A DNA stretch of 64,000 nucleotides from Acidiluteibacter ferrifornacis. Lineage in GTDB: Bacteria; Bacteroidota; Bacteroidia; Flavobacteriales_E; Vicingaceae. Every line of letters starts with the position of its first letter. Position 1 is the first letter of the stretch. This document shows positions 1-9,564 of the stretch, in pieces. The stretch covers positions 433,248 to 497,247 of the forward strand of contig NZ_WWNE01000003.1 of NCBI RefSeq assembly GCF_009909615.1, in the 5' to 3' direction. The notes beneath the pieces are model-generated. The model ran no database searches, had not been told where the DNA came from, and saw only the letters and a program-made list of their open reading frames with translations. The position numbers were made by a program, and so were the translations under genes.

Positions 1-1061
1 AATTGAGGAGTGAATCCTGCTTCCCGAATGGCCTGCTGAATTCCTTCTGAAGTAAACCGGTGAGGCGCACCTGCTACAGAAACCACATTTTCTTCAATCA
101 TAATAGACCCCATATCATTAGCCCCACCATGTAAACAAACCTGTGCTGTTTTCTTCCCCACAGTTAACCACGATGCTTGAATATTTACCACATTGGGTAA
201 CATAATACGAGATAATGCTATCATTCTGATGTATTCTTCAGGACTGACATTATTTTTGATTCCCTTTACTCTGGACAGTAGTGTGCCATCATCCATAAAT
301 GGCCATGGAATAAATGCCAAAAAACCCTTGGCATCCTTTGGTTTTTCACTTTGAACCTCTCTGAGCCAAACCAAATGTTCAAATCGTTCTTCAATAGTTT
401 CTATGTGACCGAACATCATAGTTGCGGAGGTCGTTATATTTAATTGATGTGCAGCTCGCATAACATCCAACCATTCTTTTCCCGTACATTTTCCTTTGGA
501 AATTAATCTTCGCACTCGATCATTCAATATTTCAGCTCCCGCACCAGGCAATGAATCCATTCCAGAAGCTATTAATGCTTTCAAAACCTCTATGTGAGAC
601 ATGCCTTCTAGTTTTGAAATATGGGCAATTTCGGGAGGTCCAAGTGCATGAAGTTTTAAATTAGGATACAGTTGCTTTAATTCAGAGAAGAGCTCAGTAT
701 AAAATTTAAGTCCCAATTCTGGATGATGGCCCCCTTGAAGCAATAATTGTTCTCCACCATATCGCATCATTTCATCTATCTTTTGCTTGTATTCAGGGAT
801 AGTGGTTATGTATGCCTCACTGTGTCCTGGAATCCTAAAAAAGTTACAAAATTTACAGTTCGCAGTACACACATTGGTGGTATTCGCATTTCGATCGATA
901 ATCCACGTCACTTTATCACCATCTGGTTTGTGCTTTTTCTTCATTTCATTGGCCACATAACTCAGCTGAGCTAAGGGTGCGTTGTGAAATAAAAAAACGC
1001 CTTCTGCTGCGGATAGGAATTCGAAATTCAGAGCTCTTTCTAATAAAGATTTTACGTTCAT
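1..1061 (-). CDS. mqnC: Cyclic dehypoxanthinyl futalosine synthase MqnC (3' end cut by window edge)
   Basis: Radical SAM enzyme that cyclises dehypoxanthine futalosine in the futalosine route to menaquinone. Reading the minus strand from an ATG at 1061 gives an open frame to position 1, about 353 codons, with no stop, so only a short C-terminal end is missing. The radical SAM cluster motif CTANCKFC (CxxxCxxC) lies near residue 64, and the segment HGGANDMGSIMIEENVVS near the C-terminus is typical of MqnC rather than MqnE. It is divergent from pdxA across a 144-bp gap. MqnC versus MqnE is decided on motif memory, not on a search; the family (CofH/MqnC/MqnE radical SAM) is secure. Confidence 0.88.
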   Translation of the reverse strand, partial: MNVKSLLERALNFEFLSAAEGVFLFHNAPLAQLSYVANEMKKKHKPDGDKVTWIIDRNANTTNVCTANCKFCNFFRIPGHSEAYITTIPEYKQKIDEMMRYGGEQLLLQGGHHPELGLKFYTELFSELKQLYPNLKLHALGPPEIAHISKLEGMSHIEVLKALIASGMDSLPGAGAEILNDRVRRLISKGKCTGKEWLDVMRAAHQLNITTSATMMFGHIETIEERFEHLVWLREVQSEKPKDAKGFLAFIPWPFMDDGTLLSRVKGIKNNVSPEEYIRMIALSRIMLPNVVNIQASWLTVGKKTAQVCLHGGANDMGSIMIEENVVSVAGAPHRFTSEGIQQAIREAGFTPQ

Positions 1062-1113
1062 TCAATTTATTTTCTCTATAAACAATAGAACTGTTTATTG
1101 GTTTGATTTGTCT

Positions 1114-1134
1114 TAACTTTGAAATTCAAATTTA
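1114..1134. promoter_or_regulatory. Back-to-back divergent -7 elements (pdxA and mqnC)
   Basis: TAACTTTG at 1114-1121 on the plus strand and TAAATTTG on the minus strand (positions 1134 to 1127) both match the Bacteroidota -7 consensus TAnnTTTG. They point away from each other towards pdxA and mqnC. Neither has a well spaced TTTG -33 partner, so the call is tentative. Confidence 0.4.
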
Positions 1135-1205
1135 CGAATTAATACACTTTGAATTTTCGATTTAAATTAAGCAAACAAGGTGGATTTACAATAAATTAAG
1201 AATAA

Positions 1206-2264
1206 ATGCAAACAGAAAGTAATCAATTAACTAAAGTTGGAATATCAATAGGGGATATTAACGGAATTGGAATTGAAGTCATATTAAAATCAATATTAGA
1301 CAATAGAATTTTTGAACTTTGCACCATAATAATTTATGGCTCATACAAAACTATTAGCTACCATAGGAAGGCATTAAATATCTCGAACCTCAGTTTACAT
1401 AAAATCAAAACTCCTGAAGAAGCCAATACAAAAATGGCTAATCTCATCAGTTGTTGGTCTGAAGAGGTGAATATTGAGTTGGGAGCTGTGAGTGAAGAAG
1501 GAGGTCAATATGCCTTGAAATCGTTGGAGGCCGCAACCCAAGATTTGATAGATAAAAAAATTGATGTTCTTATAACAGCTCCAATTAATAAAGATAACAT
1601 CCAATCAGAAGGCTTTTCATTTCCTGGGCACACCGAATTCTTAATGGAAAAAGATGCTTCAGAAGAGGTTTTAATGTTTATGGTAAGCGATGTAGCTAGA
1701 ATTGGCGTCGTAACAGGACATATGCCACTTAAAGAGGTTGCCGGAAAAATCACCACGGAGGCGATCTTGAAAAAAATCACATTAATGCAAAAATCTTTAA
1801 TAGAAGATTTTGGGATTATCAAACCAAAGATTGCGGTTTTCGGATTAAACCCTCATGCTGGGGACAATGGTCTTTTAGGAGATGAAGAGGAAAAGATTAT
1901 TATCCCTGCAATCACCCAGGCAAAAAATAGAGGAGTAATTGCTATTGGACCTTTTGCGGCAGATGGTTTTTTTGGTTCAGGTAATTTTAAAAATTTTGAT
2001 GGAATTCTCGCCATGTATCACGATCAAGGATTGATACCAGCCAAAACACTCTCGTTTGGCAACGGAATTAACTTTACAGCAGGATTGAAAATTATCAGAA
2101 CTTCACCTGATCATGGCACAGGCTATGACATAGCTGGAAAAAATTTAGCAGACGAATCTTCATTCAGAAATGCTATTTATAAGGCGATTGAAATCCATAA
2201 AAACAGATTAAGATACAAGGAAATGACTGCCAACCCTCTTCAAGTTAGTAGAGCAAGAAATTAA
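1206..2264 (+). CDS. pdxA: 4-hydroxythreonine-4-phosphate dehydrogenase PdxA
   Basis: NAD-dependent oxidation of 4-phosphohydroxy-L-threonine in the DXP-dependent pathway to pyridoxal phosphate, cytoplasmic. The 352-residue length fits the family (about 330-350). Visible landmarks are GHTEFL, then the three expected metal-ligand histidines in GHMPL (His172), NPHAGDNG (His217) and YHDQGLIP (His272), and the C-terminal RTSPDHGTGYD motif. The ATG at 1206 is the only sensible start. It is followed after a 73-bp gap by DUF177-rpmF, a promoter-like site lying in that gap. Confidence 0.95.
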   Translation: MQTESNQLTKVGISIGDINGIGIEVILKSILDNRIFELCTIIIYGSYKTISYHRKALNISNLSLHKIKTPEEANTKMANLISCWSEEVNIELGAVSEEGGQYALKSLEAATQDLIDKKIDVLITAPINKDNIQSEGFSFPGHTEFLMEKDASEEVLMFMVSDVARIGVVTGHMPLKEVAGKITTEAILKKITLMQKSLIEDFGIIKPKIAVFGLNPHAGDNGLLGDEEEKIIIPAITQAKNRGVIAIGPFAADGFFGSGNFKNFDGILAMYHDQGLIPAKTLSFGNGINFTAGLKIIRTSPDHGTGYDIAGKNLADESSFRNAIYKAIEIHKNRLRYKEMTANPLQVSRARN

Positions 2265-2302
2265 TACCTTTAAACTATTGATATATTTCAAAAATTATTT
2301 AA

Positions 2303-2310
2303 TAACTTTG
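2303..2310 (+). promoter_or_regulatory. -7 promoter element upstream of DUF177-rpmF
   Basis: TAACTTTG matches TAnnTTTG and sits 27 bp before the GTG start. A TTG at 2278-2280 is 22 nt upstream, close to the usual -33 spacing. This would let the ribosomal gene pair be transcribed apart from pdxA. Confidence 0.45.
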
Positions 2311-2337
2311 ACGCCCTTTAAAAAGTGAGAAGGAATC

Positions 2338-2859
2338 GTGAAGAAGAAAGATAAATTGATTATCCCATTTGAGGGATTAAAGGAGGGCATCCATGAATTT
2401 GATTTTCATGTAGACCAAGAGTTCTTTAGTAATTTTGAGCATTCCATCATTGAAAATGCCGAAATAGATGTATTTGTAACATTCGAAAAAAAGACGAATT
2501 TATTCTTGCTACATCTTGATATAAATGGTGTTGTAAATACCGAATGTGATAGATGCTTAGATGATTTGCAACTAGAAATAGATGGTGAACAAAATTTTGT
2601 AATTAAGGTCACAGAGAAGTCTATTGACGATGATGATCATATTATTGCAATTTCACCAAATGAGCAAGAGTTGGATTTGACGCATGTGATTTATGAAAAT
2701 ATTCACTTATTAATGCCAATTAAAATTGCTCATGATGACATTGAAGATTGCAATCCGGAGATAATCAAACAACTTAATCTGGTGAACCATCCGGATGAAG
2801 ATGATGAAGATGAAGACGAGCAAGACCCAAGATGGGATGCGCTCAAAAAGATAAAGTAG
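2338..2859 (+). CDS. DUF177 (YceD-type) protein upstream of rpmF
   Basis: 173-residue YceD/DUF177 protein. Family members are encoded next to rpmF and have been linked to large-subunit rRNA accumulation; the molecular role is not settled. The sequence has a CDRC motif in NTECDRCLDDL near residue 69, the usual mark of the family, and a strongly acidic tail (a run of Asp/Glu followed by QDPRWDALKKIK). The start is a GTG at 2338; no ATG fits the conserved N-terminus. It lies 34 bp before rpmF, the classical arrangement. Confidence 0.88.
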   Translation: MKKKDKLIIPFEGLKEGIHEFDFHVDQEFFSNFEHSIIENAEIDVFVTFEKKTNLFLLHLDINGVVNTECDRCLDDLQLEIDGEQNFVIKVTEKSIDDDDHIIAISPNEQELDLTHVIYENIHLLMPIKIAHDDIEDCNPEIIKQLNLVNHPDEDDEDEDEQDPRWDALKKIK

Positions 2860-2893
2860 AAAGTAGTAATAAAAAAGTAAAATAAATAGAAAA

Positions 2894-3085
2894 ATGGCAC
2901 ATCCTAAACGAAAGATATCCAAAACAAGAAGAGATAAAAGGAGAACCCACCACAAAGCTGAAAAGCCAACGGTAGCAACATGTAGCACTACTGGAATGCC
3001 GCACTTATACCATAGAGCGCACTGGCATGAAGGTAAATTGTATTACAAGGGTAAAGTAGTATTAGAAAAAGAAGTTGCTATTTAA
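2894..3085 (+). CDS. rpmF: 50S ribosomal protein L32
   Basis: 63-residue, very basic protein beginning [20 protein letters not shown], which is diagnostic of bL32. The usual second half with one CST and an H-rich stretch follows; the four-cysteine zinc site seen in some L32 proteins is not complete here (only one Cys), as in the zinc-independent form. It is co-oriented with DUF177 and closed by a strong terminator at 3166-3200. Confidence 0.97.
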   Translation: MAHPKRKISKTRRDKRRTHHKAEKPTVATCSTTGMPHLYHRAHWHEGKLYYKGKVVLEKEVAI

Positions 3086-3165
3086 TTTTCTAACTTTGAT
3101 TACTGTTAGAAAACTCGCAATAAAATTCGACGGTTTGATTTATAATTAAACGGAACTATAGATTT

Positions 3166-3200
3166 AAAAGGCCAATAACGTTTACGTTAATTGGCCTTTT
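3166..3200 (+). terminator. Rho-independent terminator after rpmF
   Basis: Inverted repeat AAAAGGCCAAT(AACG)...(CGTT)AATTGGCCTTTT with a TTTA loop and one bulged A; the right arm ends in TTTT. It separates the rpmF unit from fabH, which therefore needs its own promoter. Confidence 0.8.
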
Positions 3201-3330
3201 GTTGTTAAATAAAAATAGATGGATTGCATGAATTGAGGAGATTTTTGAATATTCCTTTCGTTTTATGCTTTTAATCATTTAAATTGTGCGATTATTTCGC
3301 AATTTTACACTTTTACTAAAGAAATTTAGA

Positions 3331-4332
3331 ATGACCAAAATTAAAGCAGCAATTACGGCAATTGGAGGATATGTGCCTGAATATCGACTAACCAATGAAG
3401 TGTTAGAAACGATGGTAGATACCAACAATGAGTGGATATTGAGCCGAACAGGAATCGAAGAGAGACGAATCCTTAAAGGCGAAGGACTAGGCACTTCTGA
3501 CATGGCTGTCCCTGCGATTCAAGAACTGCTCAAAAAGCGAGGAATCACTGCCAAAGATATCGACTTAATCATTTGTTGCACGGTGACACCTGATTTAACT
3601 TTTCCTGCTACAGCTAACATTATAAGTGATAAGATAGGCGCAACAAATGCCTTTGGATATGACCTCAATGCAGCCTGCTCAGGCTTCCTATATGGATTAG
3701 TTACCGGCTCAAAATTCATTGAATCAGGTCAATATAAAAAGATAATTATAGTAGGTGCAGATAAAATGTCGTCCATTATAGACTATGAGGACCGTACAAC
3801 TTGCATCATCTTTGGCGATGGTGCTGGTGCTGTGCTCTTGGAGCCAAATGAAGAGGGAAATGGGATTCAAGATTCTATCTTAAGGAGTGATGGTTCTGGA
3901 AGAGTTTATCTTCACCAGAAAGCAGGAGGTTCGGTAAAACCTCCTACCCATGAAACAGTAGATCAAAAAGAACATTTTGTTTATCAGGAAGGTCAAGCTG
4001 TATTTAAATTTGCAGTAACAAATATGGCAGATGTTTCGGCAGAAATAATGGAAAAAAATAATTTAGTTGCCGATGATGTTTCATGGCTGGTTCCACACCA
4101 AGCCAATAAAAGAATCATTGATGCGACCGCCAGAAGAATGGGTGTTAGTGACGATAAAGTAATGCTAAACATTCAAAAATATGGTAATACGACAAATGGA
4201 ACCATCCCGTTGTGTTTATGGGAATGGGAAAATCAACTAAAAAAAGGGGATAACATCATACTATCCGCTTTTGGAGGTGGATTTACATGGGGTTCTGTTT
4301 ATATCAAATGGGCTTATAATTCAGAAAAGTAA
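3331..4332 (+). CDS. fabH: Beta-ketoacyl-ACP synthase III (FabH)
   Basis: Condenses a short acyl-CoA with malonyl-ACP to start type II fatty-acid synthesis. The catalytic triad is visible: Cys116 in [10 protein letters not shown], His256 in VPHQANKR, Asn286 in YGNTTNGT. I chose the ATG at 3331 (333 residues, beginning [17 protein letters not shown]), which matches the family N-terminus; the frame is open upstream to a GTG at 3286 but those 15 residues are unlike FabH. It is followed by accB and accC, forming an initiation module for fatty-acid synthesis. plsX, often found between rpmF and fabH, is not here. Confidence 0.95.
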   Translation: MTKIKAAITAIGGYVPEYRLTNEVLETMVDTNNEWILSRTGIEERRILKGEGLGTSDMAVPAIQELLKKRGITAKDIDLIICCTVTPDLTFPATANIISDKIGATNAFGYDLNAACSGFLYGLVTGSKFIESGQYKKIIIVGADKMSSIIDYEDRTTCIIFGDGAGAVLLEPNEEGNGIQDSILRSDGSGRVYLHQKAGGSVKPPTHETVDQKEHFVYQEGQAVFKFAVTNMADVSAEIMEKNNLVADDVSWLVPHQANKRIIDATARRMGVSDDKVMLNIQKYGNTTNGTIPLCLWEWENQLKKGDNIILSAFGGGFTWGSVYIKWAYNSEK

Positions 4333-4382
4333 ATTATACAGATTAATTTATATCTTTAATCTTACAACAAAAAGAAACGAAT

Positions 4383-4907
4383 ATGAAAATCACAGAAATT
4401 CAAGAGCTAATCAAGTTTGTTGCCAAATCAGGGGTAAGTGAAGTTGAAATAGAAGATAAAGACTTTAAAATCAATATTAAAACACCTCCAAATAGAAGAG
4501 GAAAAAATGCTGAGGTAACAACTCAAATGGTACCACAAGGAATGCCAATGATGCAACCTCAGTATGCACAACCAATGCCTCAAGCGGCTCCCGCTCCTGC
4601 ACCGGCGCCTGCTCCTGCACCAGCTGCTGCCCCGGCTCCTTCTGCTGAAGATAAGGCTGCTGCTAATTATATTGAAATTAAGTCACCAATGATAGGAACA
4701 TTTTACAGAAGCCCATCTCCTGACAAGCCAGAATTTGTAAAAGTAGGTGATACCATTAAAGCAGGTGATGTAGTTTGTATAATTGAAGCAATGAAATTAT
4801 TTAACGAAATCGAAGCAGAGGTGTCTGGAAAGGTAGTTAAAGTATTGGTAGACGATATGACACCTGTAGAATACGATCAACCGTTATTATTGATTGATCC
4901 AAGCTAA
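4383..4907 (+). CDS. accB: Acetyl-CoA carboxylase biotin carboxyl carrier protein
   Basis: BCCP subunit of acetyl-CoA carboxylase, 174 residues. The N-terminal region is followed by a linker rich in Pro and Ala (about residues 55-92, many AP repeats), then the biotinyl domain with the [12 protein letters not shown] motif; Lys138 is the expected biotinylation site. It precedes accC by 66 bp, the standard accBC arrangement. The Pro-Ala linker is typical of the family and not a separate repeat element. Confidence 0.96.
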   Translation: MKITEIQELIKFVAKSGVSEVEIEDKDFKINIKTPPNRRGKNAEVTTQMVPQGMPMMQPQYAQPMPQAAPAPAPAPAPAPAAAPAPSAEDKAAANYIEIKSPMIGTFYRSPSPDKPEFVKVGDTIKAGDVVCIIEAMKLFNEIEAEVSGKVVKVLVDDMTPVEYDQPLLLIDPS

Positions 4908-4973
4908 TCCAATTCCTATATTGATAAAATAGTCAACTTGAAAACAAGTTGATAAAAGAATAAAACAACATCT

Positions 4974-6332
4974 ATGTTTAAAAAAATATTAATTGCCAAT
5001 AGAGGTGAGATCGCACTGCGTGTAATTCGAACCTGTAAAGAAATGGGCATTAAAACAGTGGCGGTTTATTCAAAAGCGGATGCGGATAGTTTGCATGTAC
5101 GTTTTGCCGACGAAGCTGTTTGTATTGGTCCAGCTCCTAGTTCAGAGTCTTATTTAAAAATGACCCATATTATCGCAGCAGCTGAAATTACTAATTCAGA
5201 TGCCATTCATCCTGGTTATGGTTTTTTATCCGAGAATGCTAAATTCTCTAAAATATGTGATGAAAATGGGATAAAGTTCATTGGAGCGTCTCCAGAAATG
5301 ATTGATTCTATGGGCGATAAAGCATCTGCAAAAGCTACAATGTTAGCAGCGGGTGTGCCATGTATTCCAGGTTCAGAAGGGATATTAGAAAACTTTGAAG
5401 AGGCTAAAAAAATTGCTAAAAAGATTAAGTATCCTATCATGATGAAAGCTACTGCCGGTGGTGGTGGTAAAGGGATGCGTGTTGTTAAAAGTGAATCAGA
5501 GCTTCAAGAAGCATGGGATTCTGCTCGAAAAGAAGCAAAAGCGGCCTTCAGTAACGATGGTATGTATATGGAGAAATTCATAGAAGAACCTCGTCACATT
5601 GAAATTCAAATTGCAGGAGATCAATATGGCAACTATTGCCACATGTCAGAAAGGGATTGCTCTATTCAAAGAAGACATCAAAAGCTAGTAGAAGAAACCC
5701 CATCACCATTTATGACTCCTGAATTGAGGAAAGCAATGGGTGAAGCTGCTATCAAAGCTGCTGCTGCTGCAAATTATGAAGGGGTTGGTACAGTTGAGTT
5801 CTTAGTGGACAAACACCGTAACTTTTACTTCATGGAAATGAACACACGTATCCAAGTGGAGCACACGATTACGGAAGAGGTTATTAACTTTGACTTGATT
5901 AAAGAGCAAATAAAAATTGCTGCAGGAATTAAGATTTCTGGTAAAAATTACGAACCTCAGATGCACGCTATTCAGTGTAGAATTAATGCTGAAGATCCAT
6001 ACAACGGGTTTAGACCAAGTCCGGGAGCGATAACCACTTATCACTCTCCAGGCGGACATGGAGTGCGTGTAGACACTCATTCATACGCCGGTTATGTAAT
6101 TCCTCCAAACTACGACTCTATGATTTCCAAGTTGATCACTGTGGCTCAAACACGTGAAGAGGCAATTAAGAAAATGAAGAGAGCACTAGGAGAATATGTG
6201 ATCGAAGGAATTAAAACAACTATTCCTTTTCATTATCAATTAATGGAAGATCCTACTTTCCTAGCCGGTGAATGTACCACTAAGTTTATGGAAACATTTG
6301 TATTAAAAGACAAGTCGAGTTTAGAAGACTAA
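4974..6332 (+). CDS. accC: Acetyl-CoA carboxylase biotin carboxylase subunit
   Basis: ATP-grasp enzyme that carboxylates biotin on AccB. Its 452 residues match the usual 445-450. Landmarks are the N-terminal [13 protein letters not shown], the glycine-rich ATP loop GGGGKGMR, the [15 protein letters not shown] catalytic strand and the C-terminal lid domain. A strong hairpin terminator follows at once, closing fabH-accB-accC. Confidence 0.97.
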   Translation: MFKKILIANRGEIALRVIRTCKEMGIKTVAVYSKADADSLHVRFADEAVCIGPAPSSESYLKMTHIIAAAEITNSDAIHPGYGFLSENAKFSKICDENGIKFIGASPEMIDSMGDKASAKATMLAAGVPCIPGSEGILENFEEAKKIAKKIKYPIMMKATAGGGGKGMRVVKSESELQEAWDSARKEAKAAFSNDGMYMEKFIEEPRHIEIQIAGDQYGNYCHMSERDCSIQRRHQKLVEETPSPFMTPELRKAMGEAAIKAAAAANYEGVGTVEFLVDKHRNFYFMEMNTRIQVEHTITEEVINFDLIKEQIKIAAGIKISGKNYEPQMHAIQCRINAEDPYNGFRPSPGAITTYHSPGGHGVRVDTHSYAGYVIPPNYDSMISKLITVAQTREEAIKKMKRALGEYVIEGIKTTIPFHYQLMEDPTFLAGECTTKFMETFVLKDKSSLED

Positions 6333-6340
6333 ATTAAAAG

Positions 6341-6379
6341 ATAGCTGTTCTGATTTGAAATGAACAGCTATTTTTTTTT
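6341..6379 (+). terminator. Rho-independent terminator after accC
   Basis: ATAGCTGTTC and GAACAGCTAT form a perfect 10-bp stem around an 11-nt loop, followed by an uninterrupted run of T. Confidence 0.88.
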
Positions 6380-6448
6380 GCTATATTACAATCTTAGGAT
6401 ATTCTTACACAAGGATTATTCTTTCATAGGTATGATATTGTAAAACTT

Positions 6449-8515
6449 TTAATACTTTATCACTTTTTTAACAACACGTTGTCCCCTTATCTCTAAATTC
6501 AAAAAATACACTCCATTCTTAAAGGGACTCATATCAATTTTGACAATAGGGTTGTTGGGTTCCTCAATAAAATAGATCACTTTTCCGCTTAAATTAGTCA
6601 ACCAAAGACGATCATAATTCGTATTTAATGAAACATTAACGACTCCTTTAGTTGGGTTGGGAGAAATAAAAAGTGCATTTAAAAGTTGGTTATTATCAAT
6701 CTGTGTTACTACAAAAGGCTGACAAACTGAAGTATCAACACAACTATTCTGAGTGACCTCTACAGCATATGTTCCACTACTAATTGCAGTGAAAATATTT
6801 GTTATTTGATTCGGAATAACGGTATAATTATTAGCACAATCCAACCAACGAAAAGTAGCATTCGAAGCATTGGCGGTTATACTATTGATATTAACATTAG
6901 TGGTAATATCAACCGTATCAACTATTAAATTAACTGTAATTATACTATCACAATCTATAAAATTGACCAATGTATCTTTGTAAACTCCTGATGCATTCCA
7001 TACTTTTTTCAATGAAGGAGAAGTATAGGTATCACAAGTATTAGCATTAATACTACTATAGGTTTCAATACATTGAAAGAGTTTTAGATAGAACTGGGTA
7101 TTAGTTCTGTACAAACTCGTAAAATTATTTGTTGCATTGGATGGATTTAGATCTGCAATTCCACTAAAGGTGCCTCTAGCGTGCAAATTATATTCTTTAT
7201 CTACTTGAATAGATTCGATGCCATCTGCAGTTGGCCCACCAACACTTCCACTAGATTGATAGTTTCCCATAGAATCCATACGTAAATAAAACCCATCGCT
7301 ACCTCCATTTGAACTAACGTTATTTATACCTGTTCCTAGATTCAAATCTACTGTATTCATATAATACCCACCTAGGTATATTCCCCCTAGTGGATCACTA
7401 TCGGTTGATTGTATATATACATCTTCAGTATCAAACATCTTTACCCATTGAAACAACCCGTTACGATCTAATTTCAACAGATATGAATGGGTGTAAAACT
7501 GAGGTGTAGTGAGGTTCATTACTGATGAGCTGGGGTCAAAATCTATAGTGCCAGTAAACGTTCCAGAAATTATAATTGAGCCTGAAACATCTACCTCTAA
7601 GGTATTCATAAATAGATTTTCTGGAAAGTTAATGTTAGAAGAGCTAAGTGTTTTAACCCAATTGAACTGACCTAAAGTATCCATGTTGAGGATAAAATAA
7701 TCTTTAAAACCTATTGAAGATTTTATAACTGTAGACAGCGATGGATCGAAATCATAACTGCCATCGAATTTTCCAATATAAATTAAGTCATTTGTTATCG
7801 GGTCAATATCTATTGCAATGGGATTGGTATATGCATATAAAGAATCGAAAGCATGTGCCCACCTAAAGCCACCAAATTTATCCCAACTAAAAAGAGCAAA
7901 ACCAAAATCTGAGTAACGAAGTTGAGTGGAAGACGGGTCTCCATCATAATCAACACTGCCTCCAGGATTACAAGCCACATATAAATTATCGTTTTTATCA
8001 ACTGCAAAGGACTTGTCGCTCATTTGGTCTATACCTTCCACTTTTTGAGCCCATTTAAAAACTCCATTGGCATCTAATTTTAATACAAATAAAGCTCGAC
8101 TTCCAAAGGCAAAAAGGTTAAAGACCCCAGCGTCTGGATCAAAATCTACTTGGCCGTCAAAATTGCCAAAAATCAGTAAATCTCCTTTGTTATCTATTCG
8201 AAATCCATATGGCTCTACACCGTATGGATTACCAATGTTCTTAAACCAAACCAATTGTCCACTTTTATTTTGTTTGCAAATAAATAATTGACTTTGAGCG
8301 TTTATTGCTTGACGAAATGGGAAGTTGGTGTTTTGAACAAAAATACTATCACTCCATTCTCCAACAGTATAAACATTGCCACTATCATCAGGATGAGAAA
8401 TGAGGTTATCATTATAGCTAATATTCTGAAAAATGGTTGACCAATTTAGTGATTGGGAGTGGCTGATTGAATAAGCAGAAAAAAATAGGAAGAAAAGGAT
8501 ATAGTTTATTTTCAT
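6449..8515 (-). CDS. Secreted repeat protein with T9SS C-terminal sorting domain
   Basis: 688-residue predicted secreted protein of unknown function. A signal peptide covers about residues 1-22 (ends SISHSQS). Six degenerate repeats follow, each with a G-x-F-x-G-x-x-D-F-D-P-like core at about residues 124, 189, 255, 325, 390 and 455, so spaced 65-70 residues, suggesting a propeller-like fold of SBBP type (inference). A Cys-containing module with CDTYTSPS and CDSIITVNLIV, common in Bacteroidota surface proteins, comes next. The last about 75 residues (FISPNPTKG...NGVYFLNL...VVKKVIKY) match the type A T9SS sorting domain. It is monocistronic, with a promoter match upstream. It is probably cell-surface or secreted; ligand unknown. 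Confidence 0.82.
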   Translation of the reverse strand: MKINYILFFLFFSAYSISHSQSLNWSTIFQNISYNDNLISHPDDSGNVYTVGEWSDSIFVQNTNFPFRQAINAQSQLFICKQNKSGQLVWFKNIGNPYGVEPYGFRIDNKGDLLIFGNFDGQVDFDPDAGVFNLFAFGSRALFVLKLDANGVFKWAQKVEGIDQMSDKSFAVDKNDNLYVACNPGGSVDYDGDPSSTQLRYSDFGFALFSWDKFGGFRWAHAFDSLYAYTNPIAIDIDPITNDLIYIGKFDGSYDFDPSLSTVIKSSIGFKDYFILNMDTLGQFNWVKTLSSSNINFPENLFMNTLEVDVSGSIIISGTFTGTIDFDPSSSVMNLTTPQFYTHSYLLKLDRNGLFQWVKMFDTEDVYIQSTDSDPLGGIYLGGYYMNTVDLNLGTGINNVSSNGGSDGFYLRMDSMGNYQSSGSVGGPTADGIESIQVDKEYNLHARGTFSGIADLNPSNATNNFTSLYRTNTQFYLKLFQCIETYSSINANTCDTYTSPSLKKVWNASGVYKDTLVNFIDCDSIITVNLIVDTVDITTNVNINSITANASNATFRWLDCANNYTVIPNQITNIFTAISSGTYAVEVTQNSCVDTSVCQPFVVTQIDNNQLLNALFISPNPTKGVVNVSLNTNYDRLWLTNLSGKVIYFIEEPNNPIVKIDMSPFKNGVYFLNLEIRGQRVVKKVIKY

Positions 8516-8581
8516 GGGGTAAAGCTTTGGTTTAGAGATTTAAAGATACATAGATTTTTATTAATTCTAACTCTATGTTAT

Positions 8582-8614
8582 CAAACCTAAAGCAAAGTTT
8601 ATAATTCATTCAAA
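8582..8614 (-). promoter_or_regulatory. Promoter of the T9SS cargo gene; rest of 8516-8871 intergenic
   Basis: On the minus strand, TTTTG (8614 side) is followed after 21 nt by TAGGTTTG (8589 to 8582), a good match to TTTG-N19-21-TAnnTTTG, 66 bp before the start codon. The remainder of the 356-bp gap 8516-8871 shows no further gene and no clear structure. Confidence 0.5.
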
Positions 8615-8871
8615 ATCCCCAAAACTGCAAACTTTTCTTTCTTCTCCTTAAAAATATAGTATTCCTCCATTTTCATTATCTTAGAATCCCAAGCATTATA
8701 AAATTTAGCTACCCTATAAAAAATAAGAATCCCATAGGATTTTAAACCCAGCTGAGCTCAGGTTCCTAATTCATGTTTTCTGAATGTAGTTTCATACAAC
8801 TAAGCCTGGCAAGCTCGATATAGATTTACACCAATAATTAATAAATTAACTGGTAAAATATTAATACAAAA

Positions 8872-9273
8872 ATGAAAAAGTATACACCTATATTATACAC
8901 AATATTAACTAGCCTTTTTTTTATACTAACATGTTATTCCTTCTTTTACCCTGACAATTGGCATTCAGAAGTCTATTTGAACTATATACCAAAAGATTTT
9001 AAACCTATCGAATTTGACTTAAAAACAGGAGAAATAAGCTCAGAAAATACGATCAACAAAAAAGCAGCAGATTATGTGCCAACATACGGATTTTTAATGT
9101 ATAAATTTTATAATTTTTGTAAATATTGGGGTGCTATAATTTTTTTACTTCTAGTTATTGGGTTTATTCATTTGATGATAATTTGCACGCCACAGCAAAG
9201 AATAAAATATGGACTTCTTAACTCCATACAGTTAATTAGTGCGTTAATTTTTCTTCAAAAAGTAATTATCTGA
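8872..9273 (+). CDS. Small hypothetical membrane protein
   Basis: 133-residue protein that I do not recognise. Three hydrophobic segments are visible: about residues 6-25, 88-108 and 114-132, with a polar loop of about 60 residues between the first two, probably outside the membrane. The start ATG is clear and the composition is typical of a real AT-rich gene. It sits alone between the T9SS cargo gene and the RHS remnant, so context gives no function; it may be accessory cargo of the same variable region. The 291 bp downstream (9274-9564) hold no gene that I can see. Confidence 0.6.
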   Translation: MKKYTPILYTILTSLFFILTCYSFFYPDNWHSEVYLNYIPKDFKPIEFDLKTGEISSENTINKKAADYVPTYGFLMYKFYNFCKYWGAIIFLLLVIGFIHLMIICTPQQRIKYGLLNSIQLISALIFLQKVII

Positions 9274-9564
9274 ATACTTTATTAGTTTAAGTTTTTCAAC
9301 CGGTTTTCCTGATTTGTAGGATGTGTTTTAAATACAACATGCTCCGAAGACATTTCCTCCTAAAGACTGACGCATGCAACCTTGTGGAATTCAAAGTTGG
9401 ATTATAGAGATCAGTAAAACACACTATTGAAGAGAATAAGTCCAATCCATCTACCTCGGATAATTGTTTAGTTTTAAGAATTATTTTTCAAAACATAACA
9501 GTCATTTGAAATTAAATGAAATAGAAAAGTTAGTACATTTAGCTTAATATGTAACGAATTTTAT

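Noticed and set aside
747-974. Plus-strand open frame of 75 codons
   Set aside because: It lies antisense inside mqnC and has no family resemblance or coding support.
4580-4650. Repetitive GCTCC/GCACC run
   Set aside because: It is the Pro-Ala linker of AccB, a normal feature of BCCP, not a tandem-repeat element.
9274-9564. Possible small RNA or gene between the membrane protein and the RHS remnant
   Set aside because: No open frame with a ribosome site, no conserved RNA motif and no convincing hairpin were seen; it is left unannotated.
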